Positions 9,480 to 20,920 of a stretch of 64,000 bases of DNA are shown piece after piece; position 1 is the stretch's first letter, and the number at the start of each line of letters is the position of its first letter. A program made the position numbers and the translations under genes. This DNA comes from Nocardia vinacea (GTDB taxonomy: Bacteria > Actinomycetota > Actinomycetes > Mycobacteriales > Mycobacteriaceae), in the NCBI RefSeq assembly GCF_035920345.1, contig NZ_CP109149.1, forward strand, positions 5,704,001-5,768,000, written 5' to 3'. A model generated the notes under the pieces. That model searched no databases. It had not been told where the DNA came from and worked only from the letters and a program-made list of their open reading frames with translations.

Positions 9480-10145
9480 GTGGTGAGATTCGTACATGAC
9501 ACCGCGGCGATTCTCGACGCCGCAGCGCGACTGCTGGCTGCCGATGGCGTGGCCGGCGTCACGATGGCTGGCGTGATCCGGGAATCGGGCGCGCCGAGCG
9601 GATCGGTATACCACCGCTTTCCCGACCGTCCCTCCTTGCTGGCTGCCCTGTGGAACAGGGCCGTCGGGCGCTTGCACCACGACGCTTACGTCTTGTTCGG
9701 CGAGGACGATCCCGTCGAGGCCGCAGCCGCGGTCGCCGGCCATGTCGTGACGTGGTGCCGGAGCAATCCACTCGATGCGCAGGTGCTGCTGGCAGGAGTC
9801 CACAGCTTTGCTCACCAGAGCTGGCCCGGCGCTGCCTGCGAGGAGCGCGACAACGAATCCGCTCGGTGGGACACCGCGATCCGCGGGCTCGTCCACGCGT
9901 TACGTGCCGAAACCGGACTGTCCACGGCCACGATCGCCCTCGCCGTGATCGACCTGCCCTATGCCGCGGTGCGGCGATATCTTACGACCAGCCGGCCGAT
10001 ACCCGCCGAACTCGACGACCAGGTGCCCAGCATCGTGCGCACGTTGCTGCACAGCTTGCCGACCGCAGACGAGGACCGCTCCACTGACCCCGCCCTGTCC
10101 GGACAGCCGCCCGCAAGCAAGCGGCATCCCGGCCCCGCACGGTAG
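9480..10145 (+). CDS. TetR-family transcriptional regulator
   Basis: About 221 residues with an N-terminal TetR helix-turn-helix: ILDAAARLLAADGVAGVTM, then GSVYHRFPDRPSLLAALW (about residues 35-55). The C-terminal ligand-binding domain has no recognisable ligand class. It starts at GTG 9480 or at the next codon, GTG 9483. It is divergent from the PaaI-like thioesterase with two palindromes between them, so autoregulation and repression of the thioesterase gene are likely. The C-terminal tail (about the last 20 residues) is Pro/Ser/Asp-rich and probably disordered. Confidence 0.9.
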   Translation: MVRFVHDTAAILDAAARLLAADGVAGVTMAGVIRESGAPSGSVYHRFPDRPSLLAALWNRAVGRLHHDAYVLFGEDDPVEAAAAVAGHVVTWCRSNPLDAQVLLAGVHSFAHQSWPGAACEERDNESARWDTAIRGLVHALRAETGLSTATIALAVIDLPYAAVRRYLTTSRPIPAELDDQVPSIVRTLLHSLPTADEDRSTDPALSGQPPASKRHPGPAR

Positions 10146-10200
10146 CCTCAGCGCTGCATGAGGTCGCGAATGCCAGCAGCTCGCCAAGAGATGCTGTACG

Positions 10201-10274
10201 TGCCCCCAGTCGGACTCGAACCGACACTTTGCAGATTTTAAGTCTGCTGCCTCTGCCAATTGGGCTATAGGGGC
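10201..10274 (-). tRNA. tRNA with anticodon TAA (Leu), short variable loop
   Basis: The cloverleaf folds completely: acceptor GCCCCTA/TGGGGGC, anticodon stem GCAGA/TCTGC with loop CTTAAAA (anticodon TAA), a 5-base variable loop AAAGT, and T arm GTCGG-TTCGAGT-CCGAC. The discriminator is A and no CCA is encoded. It would read the rare UUA leucine codon, but the body is class I, lacking the long variable arm usual in tRNA-Leu. Confidence 0.9.
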
Positions 10275-10372
10275 GCCCGGTCAGCGTACCGACTCGTACT
10301 GCCGTACCGGAATTCTGTTCTGCAGGCTAGTGCATCTCCGGTGGTGGCCAGAGTAATGCCGCCATTGCGCAG

Positions 10373-11896
10373 TCAGGTGCCGTCGTGGGCGGCTACCGAT
10401 GCGGTGCCGTCGGAGGAATTCGCATCTGGCCGGTTGGCGAGGACGGAGTGGCGGCGGCCGTAGGCGAAGTAGACGATCAGGCCGAGGGCCATCCAGACGA
10501 GGAAGCGCAGCCAGGTTTCCACCGAGAGGTTGAGCATCAGCCATAGGCAGGCGAGGACGGCGAGGACGGGGACGAGCGGGACCAAGGGCACGCGGAAGCC
10601 GCGCGGGAGTTCGGGGCGGGTGCGGCGCAGGATGAGGACGCCGATGGCGACCAGGACGAAGGCGAAGAGGGTGCCGATATTGACCATCTCCTCGAGGGTG
10701 CCGAAATCCACGAAACCGGCGAGCGCGGCGCAGACGACGCCGACCACGATGGTCAGCCGAACCGGAGTGCCGTTCTTGCCGGTGTGTGCGAGCTGACGCG
10801 GCATCAGTCCGTCGCGCGACATGGCGAACAGCACGCGGGTCTGTCCGAGGAACATCACCATGACGACCGTGGTGAGTCCGGCGAGCGCGCCGACGGAGAT
10901 GATGTTCTTGGTCCAGGTGGCGCCGTGCTGCGCGAAAGCCGTTGCGAGCGTTGCGCGGTCACCGGACAGCGCGGTGTAGGGCACCATTCCGGTGAGGATC
11001 AGCGATACCGCGACATAGAGAATCGTGACGATCACCAGCGAGCCGAGAATGCCGCGCGGCACCGAGCGCTGCGGATCCTTCGTCTCCTCCGCCGTGGTCG
11101 CGACGACATCGAAACCGATGAACGCGAAGAACACCAGACTGGCCGCGGCGAGCAGGCCGTACCAGCCGAAAGTGCTGTGACCGGCACCGGTGAAGTAGGA
11201 GAACAGCGACTGGTGCAGCCCCTCCCCTTCCGCGCCGGACTGCGACGGCGGGATGTAGGGCGTCAGGTTCGACTTGTCGAAATAGGTGGCGCCGACAACG
11301 AGAACCACCGCGATAACGCTCAGCTTGATGGCGACGGCCACCGCCGAAACCCGCGACGACACCTTGGTGCCGACCGCCAGCAGCACACCCAGAACCGAGA
11401 TGAGAAGTACCGCACCCCAGTCGAAGTCGATCGGACCCAGATGCACGATCGGCGAATGCGATCCCATCACCTCTCCGAGGTATTGCGACCACCCCTTGGC
11501 GACCACCGACACCGCGAGCGCGAACTCCAGGATCAGATCCCAGCCGATGATCCACGCGACGAGCTCGCCGAAGGTGGCGTAGGAGAACGTGTACGCGCTG
11601 CCGGCAACCGGAACCGTCGAGGCGAATTCGGCGTAGCACAGCGCGGTCAGCCCGCAGGCGATGGCGGCGAAGACGAAGGCGAGGGAAACCGAAGGTCCGG
11701 CAACATTGCCCGCCGTCCGTGCGGTGAGCGTGAAGATGCCCGCACCGACGACCACGGCGACACCGAAGACGGTGAGATCCCAGGCGGTCAGCTCCTTACG
11801 CAGTTTCGAATCGGGTTCGTCGGTGTCCCGGATGGACTGCTCGACCGATTTGGTGCGGAACAGACCGCCCCATCGAGTTCCTGGGGTCGCCAACAC
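10373..11896 (-). CDS. APC-superfamily amino acid permease (cationic amino acid transporter type)
   Basis: About 507 residues with many hydrophobic helices. AVVVGAGIFTLTA is the first-helix unwound motif of the APC superfamily, and the layout matches the YfnA/CAT-type permeases that import amino acids by proton symport. The C-terminus is a short hydrophilic tail. Start: an AAGGAG lies at 11905-11900; GTG 11896 is three bases and TTG 11893 six bases downstream, so TTG may be the true start. It lies 34 bases behind the POT peptide transporter on the same strand, suggesting one operon for import of peptides and amino acids. Confidence 0.88.
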   Translation of the reverse strand: MLATPGTRWGGLFRTKSVEQSIRDTDEPDSKLRKELTAWDLTVFGVAVVVGAGIFTLTARTAGNVAGPSVSLAFVFAAIACGLTALCYAEFASTVPVAGSAYTFSYATFGELVAWIIGWDLILEFALAVSVVAKGWSQYLGEVMGSHSPIVHLGPIDFDWGAVLLISVLGVLLAVGTKVSSRVSAVAVAIKLSVIAVVLVVGATYFDKSNLTPYIPPSQSGAEGEGLHQSLFSYFTGAGHSTFGWYGLLAAASLVFFAFIGFDVVATTAEETKDPQRSVPRGILGSLVIVTILYVAVSLILTGMVPYTALSGDRATLATAFAQHGATWTKNIISVGALAGLTTVVMVMFLGQTRVLFAMSRDGLMPRQLAHTGKNGTPVRLTIVVGVVCAALAGFVDFGTLEEMVNIGTLFAFVLVAIGVLILRRTRPELPRGFRVPLVPLVPVLAVLACLWLMLNLSVETWLRFLVWMALGLIVYFAYGRRHSVLANRPDANSSDGTASVAAHDGT

Positions 11897-11930
11897 TGTC
11901 TCCTTGCCGTCGTCGACGGGTTCTCCGTCT

Positions 11931-13397
11931 CTAGTGCACACCGGCCATATGTCGGCTCACCCATGGTGTGAGTGCGACGACGATCAGACCGGCACAGATC
12001 GCTACTGCTCCGGTGATGCCGAAGTACGCGAATTCGTGGTCCGCGTCATAGAACCGAGCCAAAGTACCGGACATCGAGGTTCCAATGCCAACGGAGAAGA
12101 AGTACAGCGCCATCATCTGAGCCCGGAACGCCTCGGGCGCCAACTGCGTGGTGACCGAGAGGCCGATCGGGGAAAGCAGCAGTTCGGAGACCGCGAATGC
12201 GCCCATGATGAGCAGTACCGCCAGCGCAGGCACCGATTTGCCGCTGCTCCCCGAGAACAGCACGAATAACCAGAACGCCAGCCCCATGCCGATGACGCCG
12301 AGGGCGAATTTGCGCGGTGTGCTCGGCGCGCGATTGCCCAGCTTGGTCCACATCAGCGCGAACAGCGGCGACAGGCAGATGATCCACACCGGCTCGACCG
12401 AACCGATCCAGTTCGACGGCGCGGTCCAGCCGAAGATGGTCCACCGCATCCGCTCATCGGAGTACACCGCGAGGACGGTGAAAATCTGCTGGAACAGCGA
12501 CCAGAAAACCGCATTCGCGATGAACAGCGGAATGAAGGCGCGGACCCGGCTGCGCTCGACGGGCGTCACCTTGGCGCTGGTCAGCATGAGTACGAAGTAG
12601 GCGAGCGAGGCCGCGATGATGACGACGGTGGTGACCTCGGAGAGGTTGTCCAGATTCACCAGGCCGGTGATCAATGCCAGCGCGACCACGATGGCCGCAC
12701 CGGCCACGATGCCGAGGATCGGCCCGGCGGCGTTGCGCGGCAACGGGTTGGGCACATGCCTGCCCGCGGTACCGAGGTTGCGCCGGAACACCACGTACTG
12801 CGTCAGCCCCAGCGCCATGCCGACGGCGGCCGCACCGAAACCGTAGTGAAAGCCCCAATTCCGTTGCAGCAGACCGGTGAGCAGCGGACCGACGAACGCA
12901 CCGAGGTTGATGCCCAGATAGAACAGCGTGAAGCCGCCGTCGAAGCGCGGATCACCCGGCCGGTAGAGGGTGCCGAGCAGCGAGGACGCATTGGCCTTCA
13001 GTCCGCCGCTGCCGAGCGCGACCAGCACCAGGCCAACTCCGACACCACTCAGTCCGGGCAGAATCGCCAGCGCGATATGCCCGGCCACCACCACGACGCC
13101 GCCGTAGAAGACGGTGCGCTCCATGCCGATCAACCGGTCTGCGATCCACCCGCCGAGCACCGTGGACAGATACACCAGCCCGCCGTACGCGCCGACGATC
13201 CCGACGCCGGTGCTCTGCGATAGACCAAGTCCGCCCTCGGTCGTCGAGTAATAGAGGTAGTACCCGAGGATGGTGAGCATTCCGTAGAACGAGAAGCGCT
13301 CCCAGAGTTCGACTCCGAAGAGGTTGGCCAACCCGATGGGATGACCGAACAGGCTCGGCTCCCGAACCGGTTGCTCCGCCATTGCTGCGTCGGACAT
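11931..13397 (-). CDS. POT/PTR-family proton-dependent oligopeptide transporter
   Basis: About 488 residues. The start MSDAAMAEQ (ATG 13397) is chosen because the E-x-x-E-R-F-x-x-Y-G motif (ELWERFSFYGM) of helix 1 follows about 35 residues later. The frame stays open far upstream but is not membrane-like there. The second family signature, LGGWIADR, is present. DtpT-like members import di- and tripeptides with protons across the inner membrane. It is the first gene of a pair with the downstream permease, and the 295-base gap upstream is shared with the divergent zinc-peptidase lipoprotein gene. Confidence 0.9.
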   Translation of the reverse strand: MSDAAMAEQPVREPSLFGHPIGLANLFGVELWERFSFYGMLTILGYYLYYSTTEGGLGLSQSTGVGIVGAYGGLVYLSTVLGGWIADRLIGMERTVFYGGVVVVAGHIALAILPGLSGVGVGLVLVALGSGGLKANASSLLGTLYRPGDPRFDGGFTLFYLGINLGAFVGPLLTGLLQRNWGFHYGFGAAAVGMALGLTQYVVFRRNLGTAGRHVPNPLPRNAAGPILGIVAGAAIVVALALITGLVNLDNLSEVTTVVIIAASLAYFVLMLTSAKVTPVERSRVRAFIPLFIANAVFWSLFQQIFTVLAVYSDERMRWTIFGWTAPSNWIGSVEPVWIICLSPLFALMWTKLGNRAPSTPRKFALGVIGMGLAFWLFVLFSGSSGKSVPALAVLLIMGAFAVSELLLSPIGLSVTTQLAPEAFRAQMMALYFFSVGIGTSMSGTLARFYDADHEFAYFGITGAVAICAGLIVVALTPWVSRHMAGVH

Positions 13398-13692
13398 GCT
13401 CAGACCATCCCATATAGGCAGGGAATTCCCGGCATCCTGAACAAAGTTTCCCTGCTCAAGGCCTATATACCTGGGCATGCCAGAGCGGCCGCAGGAGCAA
13501 TCCACCAACCGGCACGTCCATCTTGGAAATACTGCTTCAGTGCGCCTCGCCAGCGAATTCGAGGCAACGTCGAATATTCGTCGACCGCGATCGGTGACGC
13601 ACAGCACTCGACAAGAAAACCGGAGAATTCCCCGGTAAAGTTCGCCTCGCTGGACGGGGAAACCTCGTTTGTTGGCTGGACGGGGGAACCTG

Positions 13693-14505
13693 ATGAAGCG
13701 CTCGAGCGCCCATGCGGCGCTGCTGCTCGCCGTGATCGGCGCGCTGGTGTCGCTGCTCGGCACCGGGTGCGCGTCGGTATCCGCGGTGGACGCCGAGCCC
13801 GTCGTCGGCGCGCTGCAGGAACCTCCGCTGACGGCCAATACGCTGCACGCCGAGCTGCGCCTGCCCCTGCTGCGGTGTCAGCTGCCGGCGATCGAGATGA
13901 GCGCGGCGGGCCAGCGGCAATTCGTGCAGACCGAGCTGGACTGCCTGACCAAGGCCTGGGATCCTGCCCTGCGCGCCGCGGGTATGAGCCTCGCGCCGCT
14001 GCAACTCGTCGTGGTCGACAACGTGACGACCGGCTGCTCGAAACAGGTCCAGTCCACGGATCCCGCGTTCTATTGCGGCGGCAATGTGTACTGGCCGACC
14101 GACGATCCGATCCATCGGGGTTGGGGTTCGCAACTCGGGCAGTACCTGATGTTCGTAGTGATGCACGAATACGGCCACCACCTGCAGTCCTCCACCGGCA
14201 TCCTGCGTAGCGCCGATCGGGATATCGATACCGCGGGCGAGAAGTCGCCGCTCGGACTGGAACTCAGCCGACGCATCGAACTCCAGGCCCAGTGCCTGGC
14301 CGGAGTGATGCTGGCGGCAGCGCAGGCCGGCGGCATGCTGACCCCGGCCGAGGCCGTGGATCTGATCGATATCCAATCCGATACCGAGGAGGATCCGACC
14401 CATGGCACCGGCGTGAACAGCCGACGCTGGGTCGAAGCCGGTTACCGCGGCGCTTCGACGTCATCGTGCAATACCTGGGCTGCCGCGCTCGACGAGGTGG
14501 AGTGA
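13693..14505 (+). CDS. Putative neutral zinc metallopeptidase lipoprotein (YpfJ-like)
   Basis: About 270 residues. It begins MKRSSAHAALLLAVIG and has a lipobox ending LGTGC at about residue 26, so it is a secreted lipoprotein. The zinc motif HEYGHHLQ lies at about residues 156-163, and the helix ELSRRIELQAQCLAG carries the likely downstream Glu ligand, as in the PF04228 neutral zinc metallopeptidase family. The Cys-rich pattern suggests disulphides outside the membrane. The start is ATG 13693; an ATG at 13669 is less likely because it would lengthen the n-region of the signal peptide. The substrate is unknown. Confidence 0.82.
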   Translation: MKRSSAHAALLLAVIGALVSLLGTGCASVSAVDAEPVVGALQEPPLTANTLHAELRLPLLRCQLPAIEMSAAGQRQFVQTELDCLTKAWDPALRAAGMSLAPLQLVVVDNVTTGCSKQVQSTDPAFYCGGNVYWPTDDPIHRGWGSQLGQYLMFVVMHEYGHHLQSSTGILRSADRDIDTAGEKSPLGLELSRRIELQAQCLAGVMLAAAQAGGMLTPAEAVDLIDIQSDTEEDPTHGTGVNSRRWVEAGYRGASTSSCNTWAAALDEVE

Positions 14506-14511
14506 CCAGCC

Positions 14512-15459
14512 TCAGGCTATGGACAGGGCGATGCCGTCGAGGATGTCGTGTTCGCTGACGATGAGGGCGGAAATGTCGGCGCGGCGGGACAGTTCGTAGG
14601 CGAGTACCTCGGTGATGACGGCGCCGCCGCCGATCACATCGACGCGGCCGGGATGCATGGGACCGAGTGCGGCGCGTTCGTCGTGGTTCATGCCGATCAG
14701 GCGATCGCAGACCTCGCGTACCTGGTCCAGGGTGAGGCTGGTGAGATGGACTCGCGCCGAATCGTATTCGGGCAGATCGAGGGCGACGGCGGCGATCGTG
14801 GTCATGGTGCCCGCAACGCCGACCCAGGTGTGCGCGCCGTCGACGGGAACCTTGGCGAAGGCCTCATCCAGTCGTTCGGTGGCGAATTCCCGTGCGGCGG
14901 CGACCTGTTCGGCGGTCGGCGGATTGCCGGGCAGGCACCGTTCGGTAATGCGGACGCAGCCGATATCGGCGGAGAATGCGGCCCGCACACCATTGCTGTC
15001 GCCGACGACTAGTTCGGTGGAACCGCCGCCGAGATCGACGACAACGAAAGGCCCTGCCTCGCTGGCCAATTCGCCGACCGCACCGGCGAAGGACAGCCGC
15101 GCCTCCTCGTCACCGGTGATCACCTCGGCCTCCGCACCCGCCACCACGGTGCCGAGTTCGGCACGGGCCATGGCGAAGAAATCCTCGCGGTTGGCGGCAT
15201 CGCGCGTCGCGGAGGTCGCGACCATCCGCACCCGACCTACCCCCGCCTCCCGCATCAGCGCGACATAATCGGCGAGCGCAACCCTGGTGCGCTCGATCGC
15301 CTCCGGCGCAAGCGCCCCCGTCGCATCCACCCCCTGCCCCAGCCGCACAATGCGCATCTCCCGATGCAGATCCGCCAACCTCCCGTCGCCGAGCACCTCG
15401 GCGATCAATAGTCGAATCGAATTCGTCCCGCAATCAACAGCCGCTACCCGATCATTCAT
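14512..15459 (-). CDS. ppx: Exopolyphosphatase / pppGpp phosphohydrolase family (Ppx/GppA)
   Basis: 315 residues of the ASKHA fold. Phosphate-1 loop is AAVDCGTNSIRLLIAEV at the N-terminus, and the phosphate-2 loop VVVDLGGGSTELV lies at about residues 138-150. Family members hydrolyse polyphosphate or convert pppGpp to ppGpp in the cytoplasm. At this short length (no C-terminal HD-like domain) it matches Rv1026 of M. tuberculosis, which sits in the same eno-ftsB-DUF501 neighbourhood. It is convergent with the metallopeptidase gene, six bases apart. The 295 bases upstream contain an 18-bp tandem repeat. Confidence 0.92.
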   Translation of the reverse strand: MNDRVAAVDCGTNSIRLLIAEVLGDGRLADLHREMRIVRLGQGVDATGALAPEAIERTRVALADYVALMREAGVGRVRMVATSATRDAANREDFFAMARAELGTVVAGAEAEVITGDEEARLSFAGAVGELASEAGPFVVVDLGGGSTELVVGDSNGVRAAFSADIGCVRITERCLPGNPPTAEQVAAAREFATERLDEAFAKVPVDGAHTWVGVAGTMTTIAAVALDLPEYDSARVHLTSLTLDQVREVCDRLIGMNHDERAALGPMHPGRVDVIGGGAVITEVLAYELSRRADISALIVSEHDILDGIALSIA

Positions 15460-15569
15460 GCTCAGCTCCGCTCATCTCAGCCCCGGCCAATTTCCCACTC
15501 ACGCTCACCGGCGCGCCCGGTCATCCCAGTTCCTACGCCGCCCGCAGCGCCCCCGCGCATTTCGGCACC

Positions 15570-15659
15570 ACGCTCATTCCAGCGCCCACGCTCATCTCAG
15601 CGCCCACGCTCATTCCAGCGCCCACGCTCATTCCAGCGCCCACGCTCATTTCAGCGCCC
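15570..15659. repeat. Five tandem copies of an 18-bp unit
   Basis: The unit ACGCTCATTCCAGCGCCC is repeated at 15570, 15588, 15606, 15624 and 15642 with at most one or two changes per copy (TTC to CTC or TTT). Degenerate copies extend to about 15735. It lies in the gap between DUF501 and ppx. No gene was seen in 15460-15754; the repeat is the main content of this gap. Confidence 0.9.
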
Positions 15660-15754
15660 ATGCTCATCCGCCTGCGCTCATCTCAGCGCCCGCACTCAAC
15701 CCAGCGCGCACGTTCTCCCCAGCGCCCGTGATCAATTCAAGCGCCGCGCGCACG

Positions 15755-16285
15755 TCATTGCCCGTCGGTCGGAGCGAGCGGCGGCTCGTATTTCGGCCAG
15801 TCGGCGGGGATTGCGGTGCCGCGGAGGCCGTGGTCGGCGGCCATGGCTACTGCTTCGTCGCCGAAGGGGTTGACGCCTGGGCCCTTGGCGAGGGCGTGGG
15901 CGATCAGGACGTGCAGGCATTTCACTCGTTCGGGCATGCCGCCGCCGGTGAAATCGGTGCCGAGCGATTCGATTTCATTGCGCTCGGCCAGATAGCTCTC
16001 GTGGGCGGCGCGGTAGGCGGCGGCCAATTCCGGGTCGGTGGCGAGGCGTTCGGTCATTTCCCGCATGACGCCCGCGGATTCCTGCCTGCTCGCCTCTGCG
16101 GTGAGGCGGGGATCGGTCAGGTAGTAGAGGGTCGGGAAGGGGGTGCCGTCGGGCAGCCGCGGCGCGGTCTTGACCACCGCGGGCAGCCCGTCCGGGGTGC
16201 GGTAAGCGACGGCGAGTACGCCGCGCGGTTCGCGTCCCAGCTGCTTGGCGATGATCTCGAGATCGCGGTCGTTCGGTGCGGTCAC
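15755..16285 (-). CDS. DUF501-family protein
   Basis: About 176 residues, recognised as the DUF501 protein that in actinobacteria sits between ftsB/divIC and ppx (Rv1025 in M. tuberculosis). Motifs: RDLEIIAKQLGREPRGVLAV at the N-terminus and ERVKCLHVLIAHALAKGPG near the C-terminus, with conserved Cys and His. The biochemical role is unknown. GTG 16285 overlaps the stop of the upstream gene by four bases (GTGA), so translation is coupled. No membrane segment is seen. Confidence 0.88.
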   Translation of the reverse strand: MTAPNDRDLEIIAKQLGREPRGVLAVAYRTPDGLPAVVKTAPRLPDGTPFPTLYYLTDPRLTAEASRQESAGVMREMTERLATDPELAAAYRAAHESYLAERNEIESLGTDFTGGGMPERVKCLHVLIAHALAKGPGVNPFGDEAVAMAADHGLRGTAIPADWPKYEPPLAPTDGQ

Positions 16286-16923
16286 CTGGGTCCTTCCGGT
16301 GCTGGCTGCGGCGCGGCGGGCGGCCCGGCCGGTGCGGCCGCCGGGGCCTGCTGCGGTTGCGAAATACTGCGCCACAGTTCGGTGTACCAGGGCTCGGGCG
16401 CCTTCGACTGGGTCGGTGCGGCGGGCGGCGCGGGAGCTTCGATACCCGGCACCTGGACGATATAGGGCGTCTCACCCGGCATGACCAGCCGCAACCGGTC
16501 CCTGGCCTCGGAGCGGACGTAGGCCGGATCCTGTTGCTGCGCACGGCGATCCCGCAACTTGGCGAGATCGGCCTCGAGTTCGATGCGCTCCTGCGCCAGG
16601 TGCGCGGCCTCGGCGCGCTGGGTGAAATAGGTGCGCAGCGGCACGGCCAGCGTCAGCGCGAGTGCGCCCACGACAATGGCCAGGATGACCGCTTTACCAG
16701 TGGACAGGCCCAGGATCGTGCGATCATGCCTGTCCTCGTGCCCGCCGGAGCGCAGCCCAATCTTCTGTGACTTGGCCTTCTCTGCGGATTCGGACCGCCT
16801 GCGGGTCGTCCGCTTCGGTGCGGCCGCCGGCGATTCGGCGGCCGGGCGCGATCTGGCAGAGCGCGACGTGCGGCGGTTCCCGCGTCCGGCCGGACTGGAT
16901 CCACGCGCACGTCGCTCTGTCAT
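16282..16923 (-). CDS. ftsB: FtsB/DivIC septum formation initiator
   Basis: 213 residues. A basic, disordered N-terminus (about 1-70) is followed by one membrane helix (AVILAIVVGALALTLAVPL, about 77-95), then a coiled-coil stretch (AEAAHLAQERIELEADLAKL) and a DivIC core (DPAYVRSEARDRLRLVMPGE), ending in a Pro/Ala-rich tail. FtsB proteins link FtsQ and FtsL in the division complex. The position between eno and DUF501 is conserved in mycobacteria (Rv1024). The gap to the eno stop is 17 bases. Confidence 0.92.
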   Translation of the reverse strand: MTERRARGSSPAGRGNRRTSRSARSRPAAESPAAAPKRTTRRRSESAEKAKSQKIGLRSGGHEDRHDRTILGLSTGKAVILAIVVGALALTLAVPLRTYFTQRAEAAHLAQERIELEADLAKLRDRRAQQQDPAYVRSEARDRLRLVMPGETPYIVQVPGIEAPAPPAAPTQSKAPEPWYTELWRSISQPQQAPAAAPAGPPAAPQPAPEGPR

Positions 16924-16940
16924 ACCGCTCCCCTAGCTGA

Positions 16941-19176
<2,236 letters not shown>

Positions 19177-19321
19177 GTGTCCCTCCCCCTGCAGACCCCG
19201 CATGCCTGGTGGTCACGCGCTCCGTGTTCCGAGATTACCGAGCAGATCGCCGATAACGCAGCCGCCGATTCGTCCGCACAGAACTACCGTGCGTCACGCA
19301 CAAGCTGTGTGCGGGAAACGC

Positions 19322-20920
19322 CTAGCCGAGAAGTTCGCGGGTCGCGGTGTGCGCCGGGGCGGTGAGGACCGCTGTCGCCGAGCCGGATTCGACAATGCGG
19401 CCGTGGTCGAGGACGACGAGTTGGGAGCAGTGTCCGGTGACCAGCGTCATGTCGTGGGTGATGACGAGCAGACCGGTGTCGTGTTCGGCGCGGATGCGGT
19501 CCAGCAGGGTCATGATCGAGACGGCGGTGTTGTGGTCCAGGGCCGAGGTGATCTCGTCACAGACCAGCACGGCTGGTTCGGCCGCGAGCGCTCTGGCGAG
19601 TGCCACCCGCTGGCGTTGGCCGCCGGAGAGTTCGTGCGGGTAGCGGACGGCGAGCTCCGATGCGAGTTCGACCGAGTGGAGTAAGTCGGTAATGCCCTGC
19701 GCCAGTTGTCGTTTCGGTACACCGCCGATTCGGCGCAGCGGACGGCCGAGCGTCTGGGCGACGGTACGACGGGGATTGAGCGCGGACCGCGGGTTCTGCG
19801 TGACCAACTGAATACCATTGCGGCCGTTGCGGGCTCGTCGACGGGGGCCGATCGGGATCGACTCACTTCGCAGTTCCAGCGATCCGGTCGCTTCCCGGTG
19901 CAGACCGGCGATAACCCGCGCGAGAGTGGTCTTTCCAGCTCCTGACGCCCCCACTATGGCCAGTGCCGCGCCGCCCGGCAGCACGAAATCGATATCCGCC
20001 AATACCTCGTGCCCGTCGATCGAGGCACCGATGTCCTGGCCGCGCAGGACGGGTTCCGCGACCGGCTCGACCGTCCTGGAGCGCACAGCTACCGCACCCT
20101 GTCCTTCGATGGGCTGCAGAGCCGAGTCCCCGGTGTCGGCCGCTCGGCCGAGTGGCATCTCCGGAGCCATCGCCACCCGCACGATCGACGCGGCACCCCC
20201 GTTCGATCGCGGTGAATTCGATATACCCGAAAGAGTCGGCACAGGTGTGCGGCTGATTACATCGGTATGCACCGCACCCAACTCGACCACATCATCGGCG
20301 ATCGCATGAATAGTCGCGGTGTCGTGCCCGGACAGCAAGATTGCGGCAGAGCGCTGCGCGGCGATATCGGCCAGCAGACGGGCGATATCGGTGCGGAGGG
20401 AACCGTGCAGCCCGGCGAGGGGCTCGTCGAGAATGAGGATCCCGGTGTGACGAACCAGCGCACGCGCAAGGGCCACTCGGCGCTGTTGACCGCCGGAGAG
20501 TTCGCCGGGTCGGCGGCGCAGGTGTTCGTCGGATAGGCCGACCAGCTCCAGGGCTTCGGGCACGGCGGTGGCGGGGTGGCGAACCTCGTTCAGCAGGGAA
20601 CGCACACGCATCAACGGATTGAGGGCCGAACCAGGATCCTGTCCGACATAGGCGATGTGGTCCCGCCGGAACCGTTGCAGTGCGCCAGGATTCAACGCGA
20701 ATACGTCCTGCCCCGCAACCACGGCCGAACCCGCGGATCGCCGGGCTCCCGTTGGCAGATGCCCGAGCAGTGCCCGCATCAACGTGGTCTTGCCCGACCC
20801 CGACGGACCGGTCAGGGCGGTGACCTTACCCGCCGCGACGCTGAAACTGGTGGGCTCGAACAACTCCTGACCATTCGATCCGCACACGGTCAGCGCATCG
20901 ACGACTACAGACGCATTCAT
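19322..20920 (-). CDS. ABC transporter, double ATPase (DppD-DppF fusion type)
   Basis: 532 residues with two complete ATPase domains in one chain: Walker A GPSGSGKTT and signature LSGGQQRR in the first half, Walker A GASGAGKTT and signature LSGGQRQR in the second, each with its Walker B (LILDEP; LVCDEI). This is the fused form of the two ATPases of peptide/nickel/opine importers. A linker of about 60 residues near the middle is low-complexity. ATG 20920 overlaps the permease stop (ATGA), so it is the last gene of the importer operon under the divergent iron box. Confidence 0.93.
   Translation of the reverse strand: MNASVVVDALTVCGSNGQELFEPTSFSVAAGKVTALTGPSGSGKTTLMRALLGHLPTGARRSAGSAVVAGQDVFALNPGALQRFRRDHIAYVGQDPGSALNPLMRVRSLLNEVRHPATAVPEALELVGLSDEHLRRRPGELSGGQQRRVALARALVRHTGILILDEPLAGLHGSLRTDIARLLADIAAQRSAAILLSGHDTATIHAIADDVVELGAVHTDVISRTPVPTLSGISNSPRSNGGAASIVRVAMAPEMPLGRAADTGDSALQPIEGQGAVAVRSRTVEPVAEPVLRGQDIGASIDGHEVLADIDFVLPGGAALAIVGASGAGKTTLARVIAGLHREATGSLELRSESIPIGPRRRARNGRNGIQLVTQNPRSALNPRRTVAQTLGRPLRRIGGVPKRQLAQGITDLLHSVELASELAVRYPHELSGGQRQRVALARALAAEPAVLVCDEITSALDHNTAVSIMTLLDRIRAEHDTGLLVITHDMTLVTGHCSQLVVLDHGRIVESGSATAVLTAPAHTATRELLG

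Noticed and set aside
15570..15735. Possible CRISPR array
   Set aside because: Units are directly abutting 18-mers without unique spacers and no cas gene is present; it is a minisatellite.
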